Assembly (NCBI RefSeq): GCF_907164555.1
Contig: NZ_CAJQZC010000011.1
Span: 109,651 to 173,650 of the forward strand
Direction of reading: 5' to 3'
DNA length: 64,000 nt
Source: Paraburkholderia saeva
Lineage (GTDB): Bacteria; Pseudomonadota; Gammaproteobacteria; Burkholderiales; Burkholderiaceae
Part shown: in pieces, positions 34,890-43,082 of the stretch
How positions within the stretch are numbered: position 1 is the first letter of the stretch
How the letters are laid out: every line of letters starts with the position of its first letter
Made by a program: the position numbers and the translations under genes
Notes under the pieces: model-generated
What the model saw: the letters and a program-made list of their open reading frames with translations, nothing else
Told to the model about the DNA's origin: nothing
Databases searched by the model: none

Positions 34890-35420
34890 TTACTTCTTCT
34901 TCGTTTCTTTGAGGATCACAACCTCGTTGGCGTAACGCACACCCTTGCCCTTGTAGGGCTCCGGCGGACGATAGCCGCGCACTTCTGCAGCGACCTGGCC
35001 AACTTGTTGTTTGTTGATCCCCTTGATCACGATTTCGGTTTGCGACGGGGTTTCAGCCTTCACGCCTTCCGGCATCTGGTGCACCACCGGGTGCGAGAAA
35101 CCCAGCGACAGATTCAGCTTGTCGCCTTGCGCCTGTGCGCGGTAACCGACGCCAACCAGCGTCAGCTTGCGCTCGAAACCCTTCGTCACGCCGTTCACCA
35201 TGTTCGCAACCAGTGCGCGCATCGTGCCCGACATCGCATTCGCTTCACGGCTTTCGTCAACCGGCTCGAACTTCAGCGTGCCGTTGTCGTTCACCACTTT
35301 CACGAGGCGATTTGCAGCTTGCGTAATCGTGCCCAGCGGACCCTTGACGGTAATACGTTCGTCGCTCAGGGCCACTTCTGCGCCTTGCAGCGCGATCGGG
35401 CTTTTACCTACTCGAGACAT
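34890..35420 (-). CDS. rplF: 50S ribosomal protein L6
   Basis: 176 aa from the ATG at 35420 (MSRVGKSPIALQG). Two similar domains; the conserved C-terminal motif QVAAEVRGYRPPEPYKGKGVRY contacts the sarcin-ricin and GTPase-associated region of 23S rRNA. Longer in-frame start codons run into the rpsH end and are unlikely. Confidence 0.99.
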   Translation of the reverse strand: MSRVGKSPIALQGAEVALSDERITVKGPLGTITQAANRLVKVVNDNGTLKFEPVDESREANAMSGTMRALVANMVNGVTKGFERKLTLVGVGYRAQAQGDKLNLSLGFSHPVVHQMPEGVKAETPSQTEIVIKGINKQQVGQVAAEVRGYRPPEPYKGKGVRYANEVVILKETKKK

Positions 35421-35439
35421 GTTTCCTCTCCTTTCGGCC

Positions 35440-35835
35440 TTAAGCGACGTAGCAGATGACTTCGCCGCCAACGCCCGTAGCGCGCGCCTTGCGGTCCGTC
35501 ATCACGCCCTTCGGCGTCGACACGATTGCCACGCCAAGGCCATTCATGACCGTCGGGATGTCGTTACGACCGCGATATACACGCAGACCAGGCTTCGAAA
35601 CGCGTTCAAGGCGCTCGATAACCGGACGGCCCGCGTAGTACTTCAACGCGATGTTCAATTCAGATTTCGCACCTTCAGCCTTCACTGCAAAATCATCGAT
35701 ATAACCTTCGTCCTTCAGGACCTGCGCAATCGCAACCTTCACTTTTGACGAGGGCATTGTCACCGAAACTTTCTCAACCATCTGCGCATTGCGGATGCGA
35801 GTCAGCATATCGGCGATAGGATCACTCATGCTCAT
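35440..35835 (-). CDS. rpsH: 30S ribosomal protein S8
   Basis: 131 aa, MSMSDPIADMLTRIRNAQ. Binds 16S helix 21 and, in E. coli, represses the spc operon by binding near the L5 start. Conserved RVSKPGLRVY and GLGVAIVSTPKGVMTD. Located between rpsN and rplF. Confidence 0.99.
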   Translation of the reverse strand: MSMSDPIADMLTRIRNAQMVEKVSVTMPSSKVKVAIAQVLKDEGYIDDFAVKAEGAKSELNIALKYYAGRPVIERLERVSKPGLRVYRGRNDIPTVMNGLGVAIVSTPKGVMTDRKARATGVGGEVICYVA

Positions 35836-35849
35836 TTACGTTTCTCCTA

Positions 35850-36155
35850 TTACCAGCTCGCCTTGGTCAGGCCAGGGATCTCGCCGCGGAACGCGATTTC
35901 GCGAATCTTGTTACGCGCCAGCCCGAATTTACGGAACGTACCGCGCGGACGACCAGTGATCGCGCAACGGTTGCGCTTACGGGTCGGGTTAGAGTTGCGC
36001 GGCAGTTGCTGCAGTTCCAGACGGGCTGCATAACGCTCTTCATCCGACTTGCTTTGGTCGTCGATGACTGCCTTCAGCTCAGCGCGCTTGGGAGCGAACT
36101 TGGCTGCGAGGCGTGCACGCTTCTTTTCACGTTCGATCAGTGCCAGTTTAGCCAC
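35850..36155 (-). CDS. rpsN: 30S ribosomal protein S14 (zinc-free type)
   Basis: 101 aa, GTG start with GAGGT upstream. The length matches the long form, and there is no CXXC pair, so this is the zinc-independent paralogue. RNRCAITGRPRGTFRKFGLARNKIRE is the conserved C-terminal part. Head protein near the A site. Confidence 0.98.
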   Translation of the reverse strand: MAKLALIEREKKRARLAAKFAPKRAELKAVIDDQSKSDEERYAARLELQQLPRNSNPTRKRNRCAITGRPRGTFRKFGLARNKIREIAFRGEIPGLTKASW

Positions 36156-36162
36156 GGTAACC

Positions 36163-36702
36163 TCAGTTTCTGAACGGGAACTTGAAGCTGGCGAGCAGAG
36201 CCTTTGCTTCGTCGTCGGTCTTCGCAGTCGTCGTGATGCTGATGTTCAGCCCACGCAGCGCGTCGATTTTGTCGTAGTCGATTTCGGGGAAAATGATCTG
36301 CTCTTTCACACCGATGTTGTAGTTGCCGCGACCATCGAACGCACGACCCGACACGCCACGGAAGTCACGCACACGGGGGAGCGCGACCGTCACGAAACGG
36401 TCCAGAAATTCGTACATTGCCTGACCACGCAACGTGACCATTGCACCGATCGGATAGCCCTGGCGGATCTTGAAGCCAGCGATTGCCTTGCGTGCCTTCG
36501 TGATCACCGGCTTCTGGCCAGCAATCTTCGTCAGGTCGCCAATGGCGTTCTCGATGACTTTCTTGTCCGCAATCGCTTCACCCACACCCATGTTCAGGGT
36601 GATCTTGGTGATGCGCGGCACTTCCATCACGGATTTGTAACCGAACTTCTCGACGAGGCCGGGTACAACCTTCTCTTTGTAAAATTCTTGCAAACGAGCC
36701 AT
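36163..36702 (-). CDS. rplE: 50S ribosomal protein L5
   Basis: 179 aa. Binds 5S rRNA and contacts P-site tRNA. Family motifs: PRITKITLNMGVGEA, KPVITKARKAIAGFKIRQGYPIG and DFRGVSGRAFDGRGNY. 16 bp after rplX. Confidence 0.99.
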   Translation of the reverse strand: MARLQEFYKEKVVPGLVEKFGYKSVMEVPRITKITLNMGVGEAIADKKVIENAIGDLTKIAGQKPVITKARKAIAGFKIRQGYPIGAMVTLRGQAMYEFLDRFVTVALPRVRDFRGVSGRAFDGRGNYNIGVKEQIIFPEIDYDKIDALRGLNISITTTAKTDDEAKALLASFKFPFRN

Positions 36703-36718
36703 TTTTTACTCCGCAGCG

Positions 36719-37027
36719 TCAGGCGCTCAGCTCAGCACCGGTCGTCTTGAGGAAACGGACCTTCTTGTCTCCATCGACCTTGATGCCTACACGGGACGCC
36801 TTGCCATTCGCGTCGACCAATGCGACGTTCGAAATTTGCAGCGGCATCGTCTTGGCTTCCACGCCGCCCGTCGTACCCTTCATCGGGTTCGGCTTGACGT
36901 GCTTCTTGACGAGGTTGATACCCTCGACAATCACTTTGCCTTCGTCAACGGACAGCACGACGCCGCGCTTGCCTTTATCTTTGCCGGTGATGACGATAAC
37001 TTCGTCACCTTTGCGAATCTTGTTCAT
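36719..37027 (-). CDS. rplX: 50S ribosomal protein L24
   Basis: 102 aa. The KOW motif (GDEVIVITGKDKGKRGVVLSV) is at the N-terminus, followed by the HVKPNPMKGTTGGVEAKTMPL segment. Early assembly initiator that binds domain I of 23S rRNA. Confidence 0.99.
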   Translation of the reverse strand: MNKIRKGDEVIVITGKDKGKRGVVLSVDEGKVIVEGINLVKKHVKPNPMKGTTGGVEAKTMPLQISNVALVDANGKASRVGIKVDGDKKVRFLKTTGAELSA

Positions 37028-37036
37028 CGCGACTCC

Positions 37037-37405
37037 TTACAGCACTTCAGGTGCCAGCGAAACGATCTTCATGAATCGTTCGCTGCGCAACTCGCGCGTG
37101 ACAGGCCCGAAAATACGGGTGCCAATGGGCTCGAGCTTGGCATTCAACAGCACAGCTGCGTTGCCGTCGAACTTGATCAGCGAGCCGTCTTGACGACGCA
37201 CGCCCTTGGCGGTGCGAACCACCACGGCGTTATAAATTTCGCCTTTCTTCACGCGCCCGCGCGGCGTTGCTTCTTTGACGGTCACCTTGATGATGTCGCC
37301 AATGCTGGCATAACGACGCTTCGAGCCGCCGAGCACCTTGATGCACATGACTTCACGCGCACCTGTGTTGTCGGCCACTTCAAGCCGAGTTTCGGTCTGG
37401 ATCAT
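37037..37405 (-). CDS. rplN: 50S ribosomal protein L14
   Basis: 122 aa. MIQTETRLEVADNTGAREVMCIKVLGG is a textbook L14 start. Interface protein forming bridge B8 and the docking site of the silencing factor RsfS. First gene of the spc group; the 289-bp gap before it is the largest within the ribosomal block after rpsJ. Confidence 0.99.
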   Translation of the reverse strand: MIQTETRLEVADNTGAREVMCIKVLGGSKRRYASIGDIIKVTVKEATPRGRVKKGEIYNAVVVRTAKGVRRQDGSLIKFDGNAAVLLNAKLEPIGTRIFGPVTRELRSERFMKIVSLAPEVL

Positions 37406-37614
37406 GGTTTATCTTTCCCAACTTAATCCGGTCGCACCACCATGGCGCACCCGGTCAGTCTTGGTCCCGTCAGCCAATCGGCTGCTTGGGTTAGAACAGC
37501 AGCGACGGCAAACGAAACCCGCCATCGCAATCCGGTGAATCATTCGGAACAGACTGGCGCCCGTACCGCTTCCCCCACCAACTTCGCCCGCGACGGGGCT
37601 CCCATAAAAGAGGG

Positions 37615-37647
37615 AAGACCGAGATTATAACAAATAATCTCGGTCTT
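37615..37647 (-). terminator. Perfect 14-bp hairpin separating rpsQ from rplN
   Basis: Arms 37615-37628 and 37634-37647 pair perfectly around a 5-nt loop. On the minus strand they are followed by CCCTCTTTT. It lies 48 bp after the rpsQ stop and divides the S10 and spc groups. The remaining 37406-37614 probably holds the spc promoter, but I could not pick one convincingly. Confidence 0.65.
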
Positions 37648-37694
37648 GCAAGCGAAACTTACTGCGATTTCAACTACTTCTACAACTTGCGGCG

Positions 37695-37967
37695 TCAGAT
37701 GACGCGAGCAGCCTCAATCAGGCGAGCCACGGTCCAAGCCTTCGTCTTCGAAATCGGACGGGTCTCCTGGATTTCAACGAGGTCACCCTCGTTGTACGTG
37801 TTCGCGTCGTCGTGTGCGTGGTACTTCTTCGAGCGCACGACGTACTTGCCATAGATCGGGTGCTTCACGCGGTGCTCGACCAGCACGGTGACCGTCTTGT
37901 CCATCTTGTTGCTGACGACCTTGCCGACCAGCGTCCGCTTGAGCGAGGTTTTTACGCTATCGTTCAT
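37695..37967 (-). CDS. rpsQ: 30S ribosomal protein S17
   Basis: 90 aa. OB-fold protein that binds 16S helix 11. Typical KRTLVGKVVSNKMDKTVTVLVEHRVKHPIYGKYV. Overlaps rpmC by 4 bases, suggesting coupled translation. Last gene before the hairpin at 37615. Confidence 0.98.
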   Translation of the reverse strand: MNDSVKTSLKRTLVGKVVSNKMDKTVTVLVEHRVKHPIYGKYVVRSKKYHAHDDANTYNEGDLVEIQETRPISKTKAWTVARLIEAARVI

Positions 37968-38158
37968 TTCTGGTTCGCCTTCTCAGTCAGGACGGTCCGC
38001 ACACGAGCGATATCGCGACGAACTTTCTTCAGCTGGCTCGTGTTCGTGAGCTGCTGGGTCGCGAGTTGCATGCGCAGGCCGAATTGCGCCTTCAACAGGT
38101 CCGACAGCTCCTTGTTGAGCGCGGCCTGATCTTTCTGGTGAAGTTCGGAAGCCTTCAT
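37964..38158 (-). CDS. rpmC: 50S ribosomal protein L29
   Basis: 64 aa. Of two adjacent ATGs (38161, 38158) the second has better spacing from AAGGAG. Two-helix hairpin (MKASELHQKDQAALNKELSDLL...LKKVRRDIARVRTVLTEK) at the exit tunnel, where trigger factor and SRP dock with L23. Confidence 0.97.
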   Translation of the reverse strand: MKASELHQKDQAALNKELSDLLKAQFGLRMQLATQQLTNTSQLKKVRRDIARVRTVLTEKANQK

Positions 38159-38168
38159 CATCTACTCC

Positions 38169-38585
38169 TTAGGCGCCGAGCTGACGAACGATAACGGTCG
38201 TCTTGAGCGGCAGCTTCGCTGCAGCCAGACGGAACGCTTCGCGTGCCAACTCTTCGGTTACGCCGTCCATTTCGTACAGCATCTTGCCCGGCTGAATCTC
38301 CGCGACGTAGTACTCAGGGTTACCTTTACCGTTACCCATACGTACTTCCGCCGGCTTGTGCGAGATCGGCTTGTCCGGGAAGATACGGATCCAGATGCGG
38401 CCACCACGCTTGATGTGACGCGTCATTGCACGACGCGCCGCTTCAATCTGGCGCGCGGTCAAACGACCACGACCGATAGCCTTCAGACCGAACTCACCGA
38501 ACGACACCGCGTTGCCGCGGGTTGCGATACCGGTGTTACGACCTTTCTGCTCTTTGCGATACTTTCTGCGTTTCGGTTGCAGCAT
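38169..38585 (-). CDS. rplP: 50S ribosomal protein L16
   Basis: 138 aa. MLQPKRRKYRKEQKGRN and the motif ARRAMTRHIKRGGRIWIRIFPDKPI are conserved. Lies near the peptidyl transferase centre and A-site tRNA. Two bp after rpsC. Confidence 0.99.
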   Translation of the reverse strand: MLQPKRRKYRKEQKGRNTGIATRGNAVSFGEFGLKAIGRGRLTARQIEAARRAMTRHIKRGGRIWIRIFPDKPISHKPAEVRMGNGKGNPEYYVAEIQPGKMLYEMDGVTEELAREAFRLAAAKLPLKTTVIVRQLGA

Positions 38586-38587
38586 CG

Positions 38588-39394
38588 TTATTCTCCAGTC
38601 TTCCCGTCGCCGCCGGCACCGCCAGCACGACGAGGAGCGCCACGGCGTGCACCTGCCGGGCCACCACCTTCACCATCGCGACGCGGACGGCGATCGCCAC
38701 CCGGACGTGCGTTACGGCGCGGGCGCTTTTCTTCGGCGACTTCTTCAACCACCGGAGCATCGTTACGACCAAGCGTGTCGCCCTTGTAGACCCACACCTT
38801 GACGCCAATGATGCCGTACGTGGTCTTCGCTTCCGACGTTGCGTAGTCGATGTCAGCGCGCAGCGTATGAAGGGGCACGCGACCTTCGCGATACCATTCC
38901 GTACGGGCGATTTCGATACCATTCAGGCGGCCAGCGCTCATGATCTTGATGCCCTGGGCACCCAGACGCATGGCGTTTTGCATCGCACGCTTCATCGCGC
39001 GGCGGAACATGATCCGGCGCTCGAGCTGTTGCGTAATCGAATCCGCGATCAGTTGCGCATCGGTTTCCGGCTTGCGGATTTCTTCGATGTTGACGTGGAC
39101 CGGAACGCCCATGCGGCGTTGCAGTTCCGACTTCAGCAGTTCGATATCCTCGCCCTTCTTGCCGATGACCACACCCGGACGCGAGCTATAAATCGTGATG
39201 CGCGCGTTTTTCGCCGGACGCTCGATAACGACGCGACCAACCGAAGCGTTCTTCAGCTTCTTCTTCAGGTATTCACGAACACCGATGTCTTCCTGCAACA
39301 TCGCCGCGAAATTGGTGTTGTTCGCGTACCAACGCGACGCCCAATTACGGCTGACGGCCAAACGGAAGCCAGTCGGATGAATTTTTTGTCCCAT
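38588..39394 (-). CDS. rpsC: 30S ribosomal protein S3
   Basis: 268 aa. KH domain with GVVIGKKGEDIELLK, then the C-terminal S3 domain (GIKIMSAGRLNGIEIARTEWYREG) at the mRNA entry tunnel. The last 50 residues are an Arg/Gly-rich disordered tail (RRPRRDGEGGGPAGARRG), longer than the E. coli end (233 aa), as usual for Burkholderiales. Confidence 0.99.
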   Translation of the reverse strand: MGQKIHPTGFRLAVSRNWASRWYANNTNFAAMLQEDIGVREYLKKKLKNASVGRVVIERPAKNARITIYSSRPGVVIGKKGEDIELLKSELQRRMGVPVHVNIEEIRKPETDAQLIADSITQQLERRIMFRRAMKRAMQNAMRLGAQGIKIMSAGRLNGIEIARTEWYREGRVPLHTLRADIDYATSEAKTTYGIIGVKVWVYKGDTLGRNDAPVVEEVAEEKRPRRNARPGGDRRPRRDGEGGGPAGARRGAPRRAGGAGGDGKTGE

Positions 39395-39405
39395 CGTATG
39401 ACCCC

Positions 39406-39735
39406 TTAATTCCCGACCGTCACAGTGATGTGACAGGATTGCTTCTCGATGCGATTACCGCGGCCTTTAGCGCGCGCAGTAAAACGCTTGAGAGAGGCGG
39501 CCTTGTCGATGTAGATGCTCGTAATCTTGAGCTCATCGATATCGGCGCCTTCGTTGTGCTCCGCATTCGCGATCGCCGACAGCACGACCTTTTTCACGAT
39601 TCCCGCAGCCTTCTTCGGCGAGAACGTCAGAACGTTCAGCGCCTTGTCGACCGGCAAACCGCGGATCTGGTCAGCCACAAGGCGCGTTTTCTGCGCCGAG
39701 ATGCGGGCACCGCGATGAATTGCTTTCACTTCCAT
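39406..39735 (-). CDS. rplV: 50S ribosomal protein L22
   Basis: 109 aa. Its beta hairpin lines the nascent-chain tunnel; the loop KRFTARAKGRGNRIEKQSCH shows no macrolide-resistance type deletion or duplication. Conserved RISAQKTRLVADQIRGLPV. Confidence 0.99.
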   Translation of the reverse strand: MEVKAIHRGARISAQKTRLVADQIRGLPVDKALNVLTFSPKKAAGIVKKVVLSAIANAEHNEGADIDELKITSIYIDKAASLKRFTARAKGRGNRIEKQSCHITVTVGN

Positions 39736-39746
39736 CTTGATACCCC

Positions 39747-40022
39747 TTATTTCTTGGCCTTCTTGTCGGCCGCGTGACCCTTAAACGTCCGGGTCAGTGC
39801 GAACTCGCCAAGCTTGTGGCCGACCATGTTTTCCGAGATGTACACCGGAACGTGTTGACGGCCGTTGTGCACGGCAATCGTCAGACCGATGAAATCCGGA
39901 AGAATCGTCGAACGACGCGACCAGGTTTTGATCGGCTTCTTGTCACGCGCAGCAGCTGCCGACTCGACTTTCTTCAGCAAATGGGCGTCGCAGAACGGAC
40001 CTTTTTTTACAGAACGTGCCAT
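39747..40022 (-). CDS. rpsS: 30S ribosomal protein S19
   Basis: 91 aa. MARSVKKGPFCDAHLLKKV and the motif HNGRQHVPVYISENMVGHKLGEFALTRTF identify it. Head protein that pairs with S13 at the intersubunit bridge. Confidence 0.99.
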   Translation of the reverse strand: MARSVKKGPFCDAHLLKKVESAAAARDKKPIKTWSRRSTILPDFIGLTIAVHNGRQHVPVYISENMVGHKLGEFALTRTFKGHAADKKAKK

Positions 40023-40032
40023 TGCTTACTCC

Positions 40033-40860
40033 TTAGCGCTTGTGACGGCGCTGGACGATCATGCTCGTCGTGCGCTTGTTGCTGCGGGTACGATAACCCT
40101 TCGTCGGCGTGCCCCACGGGCTCACCGGATCGCGACCTGCAGCCGTCTTGCCTTCACCACCACCGTGCGGGTGATCGACCGGGTTCATTGCAACGCCACG
40201 CACCGTCGGGCGGATACCGCGCCAGCGGTTCGCGCCAGCCTTACCGATTTGACGGAGGCTGTGCTCTTCATTGCCAACTTCACCAATCGTCGCGCGGCAT
40301 TCAACGTGAACGCGGCGGATTTCACCTGAGCGCAGGCGGACCTGTGCGTAGATGCCTTCACGAGCCAGCAGCATCGCCGATGTACCAGCCGAACGCGCCA
40401 TTTGCGCGCCCTTGCCCGGCAGCATTTCGATGCAGTGAATCGTCGTACCAACCGGAATGTTACGGATCGGCAGCGTGTTACCGGCGCGGATCGGAGCTTC
40501 CGAACCCGACATCAGTTGCTGGCCAACCGTCACACCCTTCGGCGCGATGATGTATTTGCGCTCGCCGTCTGCGTACAGAACCAGCGCGATGTTTGCGCTA
40601 CGGTTCGGATCGTACTCAAGACGTTCGACCTTCGCCGGAATACCGTCCTTATTGCGACGGAAATCGACGATACGATATTGTTGCTTGTGACCACCGCCCT
40701 TATGGCGCGTGGTGATGTGGCCGTTGTTGTTACGGCCGGCGGTCACGCTCTGCGAATCGAGCAGCGGTGCGTACGGCTTGCCCTTATGCAGATCCTTGTT
40801 GACCACCTTGACCATCGCGCGGCGGCCCGGCGAAGTCGGCTTAACTTTAACGATTGCCAT
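40033..40860 (-). CDS. rplB: 50S ribosomal protein L2
   Basis: 275 aa. Conserved RNA-binding core and the C-terminal loop VRGVAMNPVDHPHGGGEG containing the histidine near the peptidyl transferase centre. Needed for subunit association. Two bp after rplW. Confidence 0.99.
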   Translation of the reverse strand: MAIVKVKPTSPGRRAMVKVVNKDLHKGKPYAPLLDSQSVTAGRNNNGHITTRHKGGGHKQQYRIVDFRRNKDGIPAKVERLEYDPNRSANIALVLYADGERKYIIAPKGVTVGQQLMSGSEAPIRAGNTLPIRNIPVGTTIHCIEMLPGKGAQMARSAGTSAMLLAREGIYAQVRLRSGEIRRVHVECRATIGEVGNEEHSLRQIGKAGANRWRGIRPTVRGVAMNPVDHPHGGGEGKTAAGRDPVSPWGTPTKGYRTRSNKRTTSMIVQRRHKR

Positions 40861-40862
40861 GA

Positions 40863-41177
40863 TTACTTGGCCTCCGCTTCAAAGTTGATTTCCTGACCCG
40901 GCTTCAGGCAGACGTACGCCTTCTTCACGTCCTTGCGCTTGCCCATGAAGCGACCAAAGCGCTTTGCCTTGCCCTTCGCGACCAGCACGTTGACGGAATC
41001 GACTTCCACCTTGAACAGCAGCTCGACAGCAGCCTTGACTTCCTGCTTCGTAGCATCCGGCGCAACTTCGAACACAACCTGCTCGTTCTTGTCGGCCACC
41101 AGCGTCGCCTTTTCGGAGATCACCGGCGCGAGCAGAACCTGCATCAAACGATGATCGTTCTTGCGAATCTCGCTCAT
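40863..41177 (-). CDS. rplW: 50S ribosomal protein L23
   Basis: 104 aa. Exit-tunnel protein that docks trigger factor and SRP. Conserved VLLAPVISEKATLVADKNEQVVFEV and the tunnel loop RFGRFMGKRKDVKKAYVCL. Overlaps rplD by 4 bases. Confidence 0.99.
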   Translation of the reverse strand: MSEIRKNDHRLMQVLLAPVISEKATLVADKNEQVVFEVAPDATKQEVKAAVELLFKVEVDSVNVLVAKGKAKRFGRFMGKRKDVKKAYVCLKPGQEINFEAEAK

Positions 41178-41794
41178 GACAGCAACTCCTCGATCTGGGC
41201 GACCGCAGCCTTCGTGATCAGGATCTTCTTGAAGTAGATCAGCGAGAGCGGGTCGGCGTAACGCGGCTCGACAACTGCCACGTGGGCGAGGTTGCGCGAC
41301 GCGAGGTACAGGTTTTCGTCAACCGTGTCGGTAATCACCAGCACGGAGTCGAGACCCATCGCCTTGAATTTTTCGGCCAGCAGCTTCGTCTTCGGCGCTT
41401 CGAGCGTCAGCTCGTCAACCACCGAGATGCGGCCTTCGCGGGCCAGCTGCGAGAAGATCGAGCAGAGACCTGCGCGATGCATCTTCTTGTTAACCTTGTG
41501 CGAAAAGTTTTCTTCCGGCGAATTCGGGAAGATACGGCCACCGCCGCGCCACAACGGGCTCGACGACATACCGGCACGAGCGCGGCCCGTACCCTTCTGG
41601 CGCCACGGCTTCTTGGTCGTGTGCTTGACCTGCTCACGATCCTTCTGCGCGCGGTTGCCGCTACGGGCATTCGCCTGGTAGGCCACCACGACCTGGTGAA
41701 TCAGGGCTTCGTTGTAGTCACGGCCGAACACGACGTCCGACGCGCTAACAGCTGCGCCTTCCTGACCATTGGCATTCAGGAGCTTAAGTTCCAT
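41174..41794 (-). CDS. rplD: 50S ribosomal protein L4
   Basis: 206 aa. Its extended loop (KKPWRQKGTGRARAGMSSSPLWRGGG) reaches the exit tunnel and looks wild type for macrolide binding. In E. coli L4 also represses the S10 operon through the mRNA leader; whether that happens here is unknown. Overlaps rplC by one base. Confidence 0.99.
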   Translation of the reverse strand: MELKLLNANGQEGAAVSASDVVFGRDYNEALIHQVVVAYQANARSGNRAQKDREQVKHTTKKPWRQKGTGRARAGMSSSPLWRGGGRIFPNSPEENFSHKVNKKMHRAGLCSIFSQLAREGRISVVDELTLEAPKTKLLAEKFKAMGLDSVLVITDTVDENLYLASRNLAHVAVVEPRYADPLSLIYFKKILITKAAVAQIEELLS

Positions 41795-42453
41795 TATTTC
41801 GCTCCTTTCACGGCGCGCGTCTTCACAGCCGGCGTCACGAATACCTTGCCGCCCTTCGCACCCGGAACGGCGCCCTTGACCAGCAACAGCTTGCGGTCAG
41901 CGTCGATACGAGCGATTTCGAGGTTCTGCACGGTTACAGTGTCGTCACCCATGTGACCGGTCATGCGCTTACCCGGGAAAACACGACCCGGATCCTGCGC
42001 CATACCGATCGAACCCGGCACGTTGTGCGAGCGCGAGTTACCGTGCGATGCACGGCCAGATGCGAAGTTGTAACGCTTGATGGTACCGGCGTAGCCCTTA
42101 CCAATCGACACGCCTTGCACGTCGACTTTCTGGCCCACTTCGAAGAGGTCGGGACCGACCACGGTGCCGTTCGACAGCTCGGCAGCCTTGGTGGCATCGA
42201 TCTTGAATTCTTTGAGGACTTCACCGGCTTCGACGCCTGCTTTGGCAAGGTGACCTGCCAGCGGCTTCGTTACACGCGATGCACGGCGGGTACCGAATGC
42301 AACCTGAACGGCGGTGTAGCCGTCGGTTTCAACAGTCTTGATCTGCGTCACGCGGTTGTCGGACACGTCCAGCACGGTTACGGGAATTGAATCCCCGTCA
42401 GCCGTGAAGATACGGGTCATGCCAACCTTGCGACCTACGAGTCCAAGGCTCAT
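41794..42453 (-). CDS. rplC: 50S ribosomal protein L3
   Basis: 219 aa from the ATG at 42453, GGAG upstream (MSLGLVGRKVGMTRIF). Assembly initiator; the central loop approaches the peptidyl transferase centre (RASHGNSRSHNVPGSIGMAQDPGRVFPGKRM). It begins its own transcript from the promoter at 42563-42591, not from rpsJ alone. Confidence 0.98.
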   Translation of the reverse strand: MSLGLVGRKVGMTRIFTADGDSIPVTVLDVSDNRVTQIKTVETDGYTAVQVAFGTRRASRVTKPLAGHLAKAGVEAGEVLKEFKIDATKAAELSNGTVVGPDLFEVGQKVDVQGVSIGKGYAGTIKRYNFASGRASHGNSRSHNVPGSIGMAQDPGRVFPGKRMTGHMGDDTVTVQNLEIARIDADRKLLLVKGAVPGAKGGKVFVTPAVKTRAVKGAK

Positions 42454-42556
42454 CGTTTTCTCCATTCCCGACTGCGATTGGTCGGGGCTAATTTACAAAA
42501 TGCCGGTGTTTTTCGAATTGAACCGCACCGGCTTTTTTGCGCAAATGCGCGAAAAG
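42454..42556 (-). promoter_or_regulatory. Structured mRNA leader of the rplC (S10-group) operon
   Basis: About 100 nt between the predicted start site and the rplC ATG. On the minus strand it can form GCGC/GCGC, GCCGGTG/CACCGGC (17-nt loop), and CCCGAC/GTCGGG right before the GGAG ribosome binding site. This is a plausible place for autogenous control by L4 or another product. That is inference from position; it has no obvious primary-sequence match to the E. coli S10 leader. Confidence 0.45.
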
Positions 42557-42562
42557 CCTTGC

Positions 42563-42591
42563 ATTATAGCGAGGCTTTTCGTTTTCTGCAA
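42563..42591 (-). promoter_or_regulatory. Sigma-70 promoter of the rplC operon
   Basis: Minus strand TTGCAG (42586-42591), 17-bp spacer, perfect TATAAT (42563-42568). The -10 lies in the loop of an inverted repeat (GAAAAGCCT / AGGCTTTTC). It is located between rpsJ and rplC. Confidence 0.8.
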
Positions 42592-42641
42592 GCAATCAAT
42601 GACTTAGCATCGTCCGACGTACCGGACGCCGCCCGAAAGCC

Positions 42642-42953
42642 TTATTGCAGCTTGATCTCAACGTCCACGCCAGCCGGCAGGTCGAGCTTCATCAGCGCGT
42701 CAACCGTCTTGTCCGTCGGATCGACGATGTCCATCAGGCGCTGGTGCGTACGGATTTCGAGCTGATCACGCGATGTCTTGTTGACGTGCGGCGAACGCAG
42801 GATGTCGAAACGCTGGATGCGGGTCGGCAGCGGCACCGGACCACGAACGATGGCGCCAGTCCGCTTGGCCGTATCGACGATTTCAGCTGCCGATTGATCG
42901 ATCAGACGATAGTCGAAGGCCTTCAGGCGAATGCGGATTTTCTGGTTCTGCAT
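42642..42953 (-). CDS. rpsJ: 30S ribosomal protein S10 / NusE
   Basis: 103 aa. MQNQKIRIRLKAFDYRLID and VRGPVPLPTRIQRFDILRSPHVNKTSRDQLEIRTHQRL are diagnostic. Head protein that also bridges NusG and NusB in antitermination. It follows tuf by 129 bp and is separated from rplC by a 188-bp promoter region, so it belongs with the str group here. Confidence 0.99.
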   Translation of the reverse strand: MQNQKIRIRLKAFDYRLIDQSAAEIVDTAKRTGAIVRGPVPLPTRIQRFDILRSPHVNKTSRDQLEIRTHQRLMDIVDPTDKTVDALMKLDLPAGVDVEIKLQ

Positions 42954-43082
42954 GACGATTCCTTAAAAAGAGCGAGGCAGCTTTGCGCCGCCAGACAATA
43001 AAAGAGCGTAGAGCCGGACACCCACCGCGGGCGGGCGCCCGGCTCCGGGCACCACATCTACTACGACTGCAAACCCTCGATT

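Noticed and set aside
42493..42545. Plus-strand terminator (GCCGGTG hairpin with six T)
   Set aside because: No plus-strand gene precedes it; it is better explained as part of the folded rplC leader read on the minus strand.
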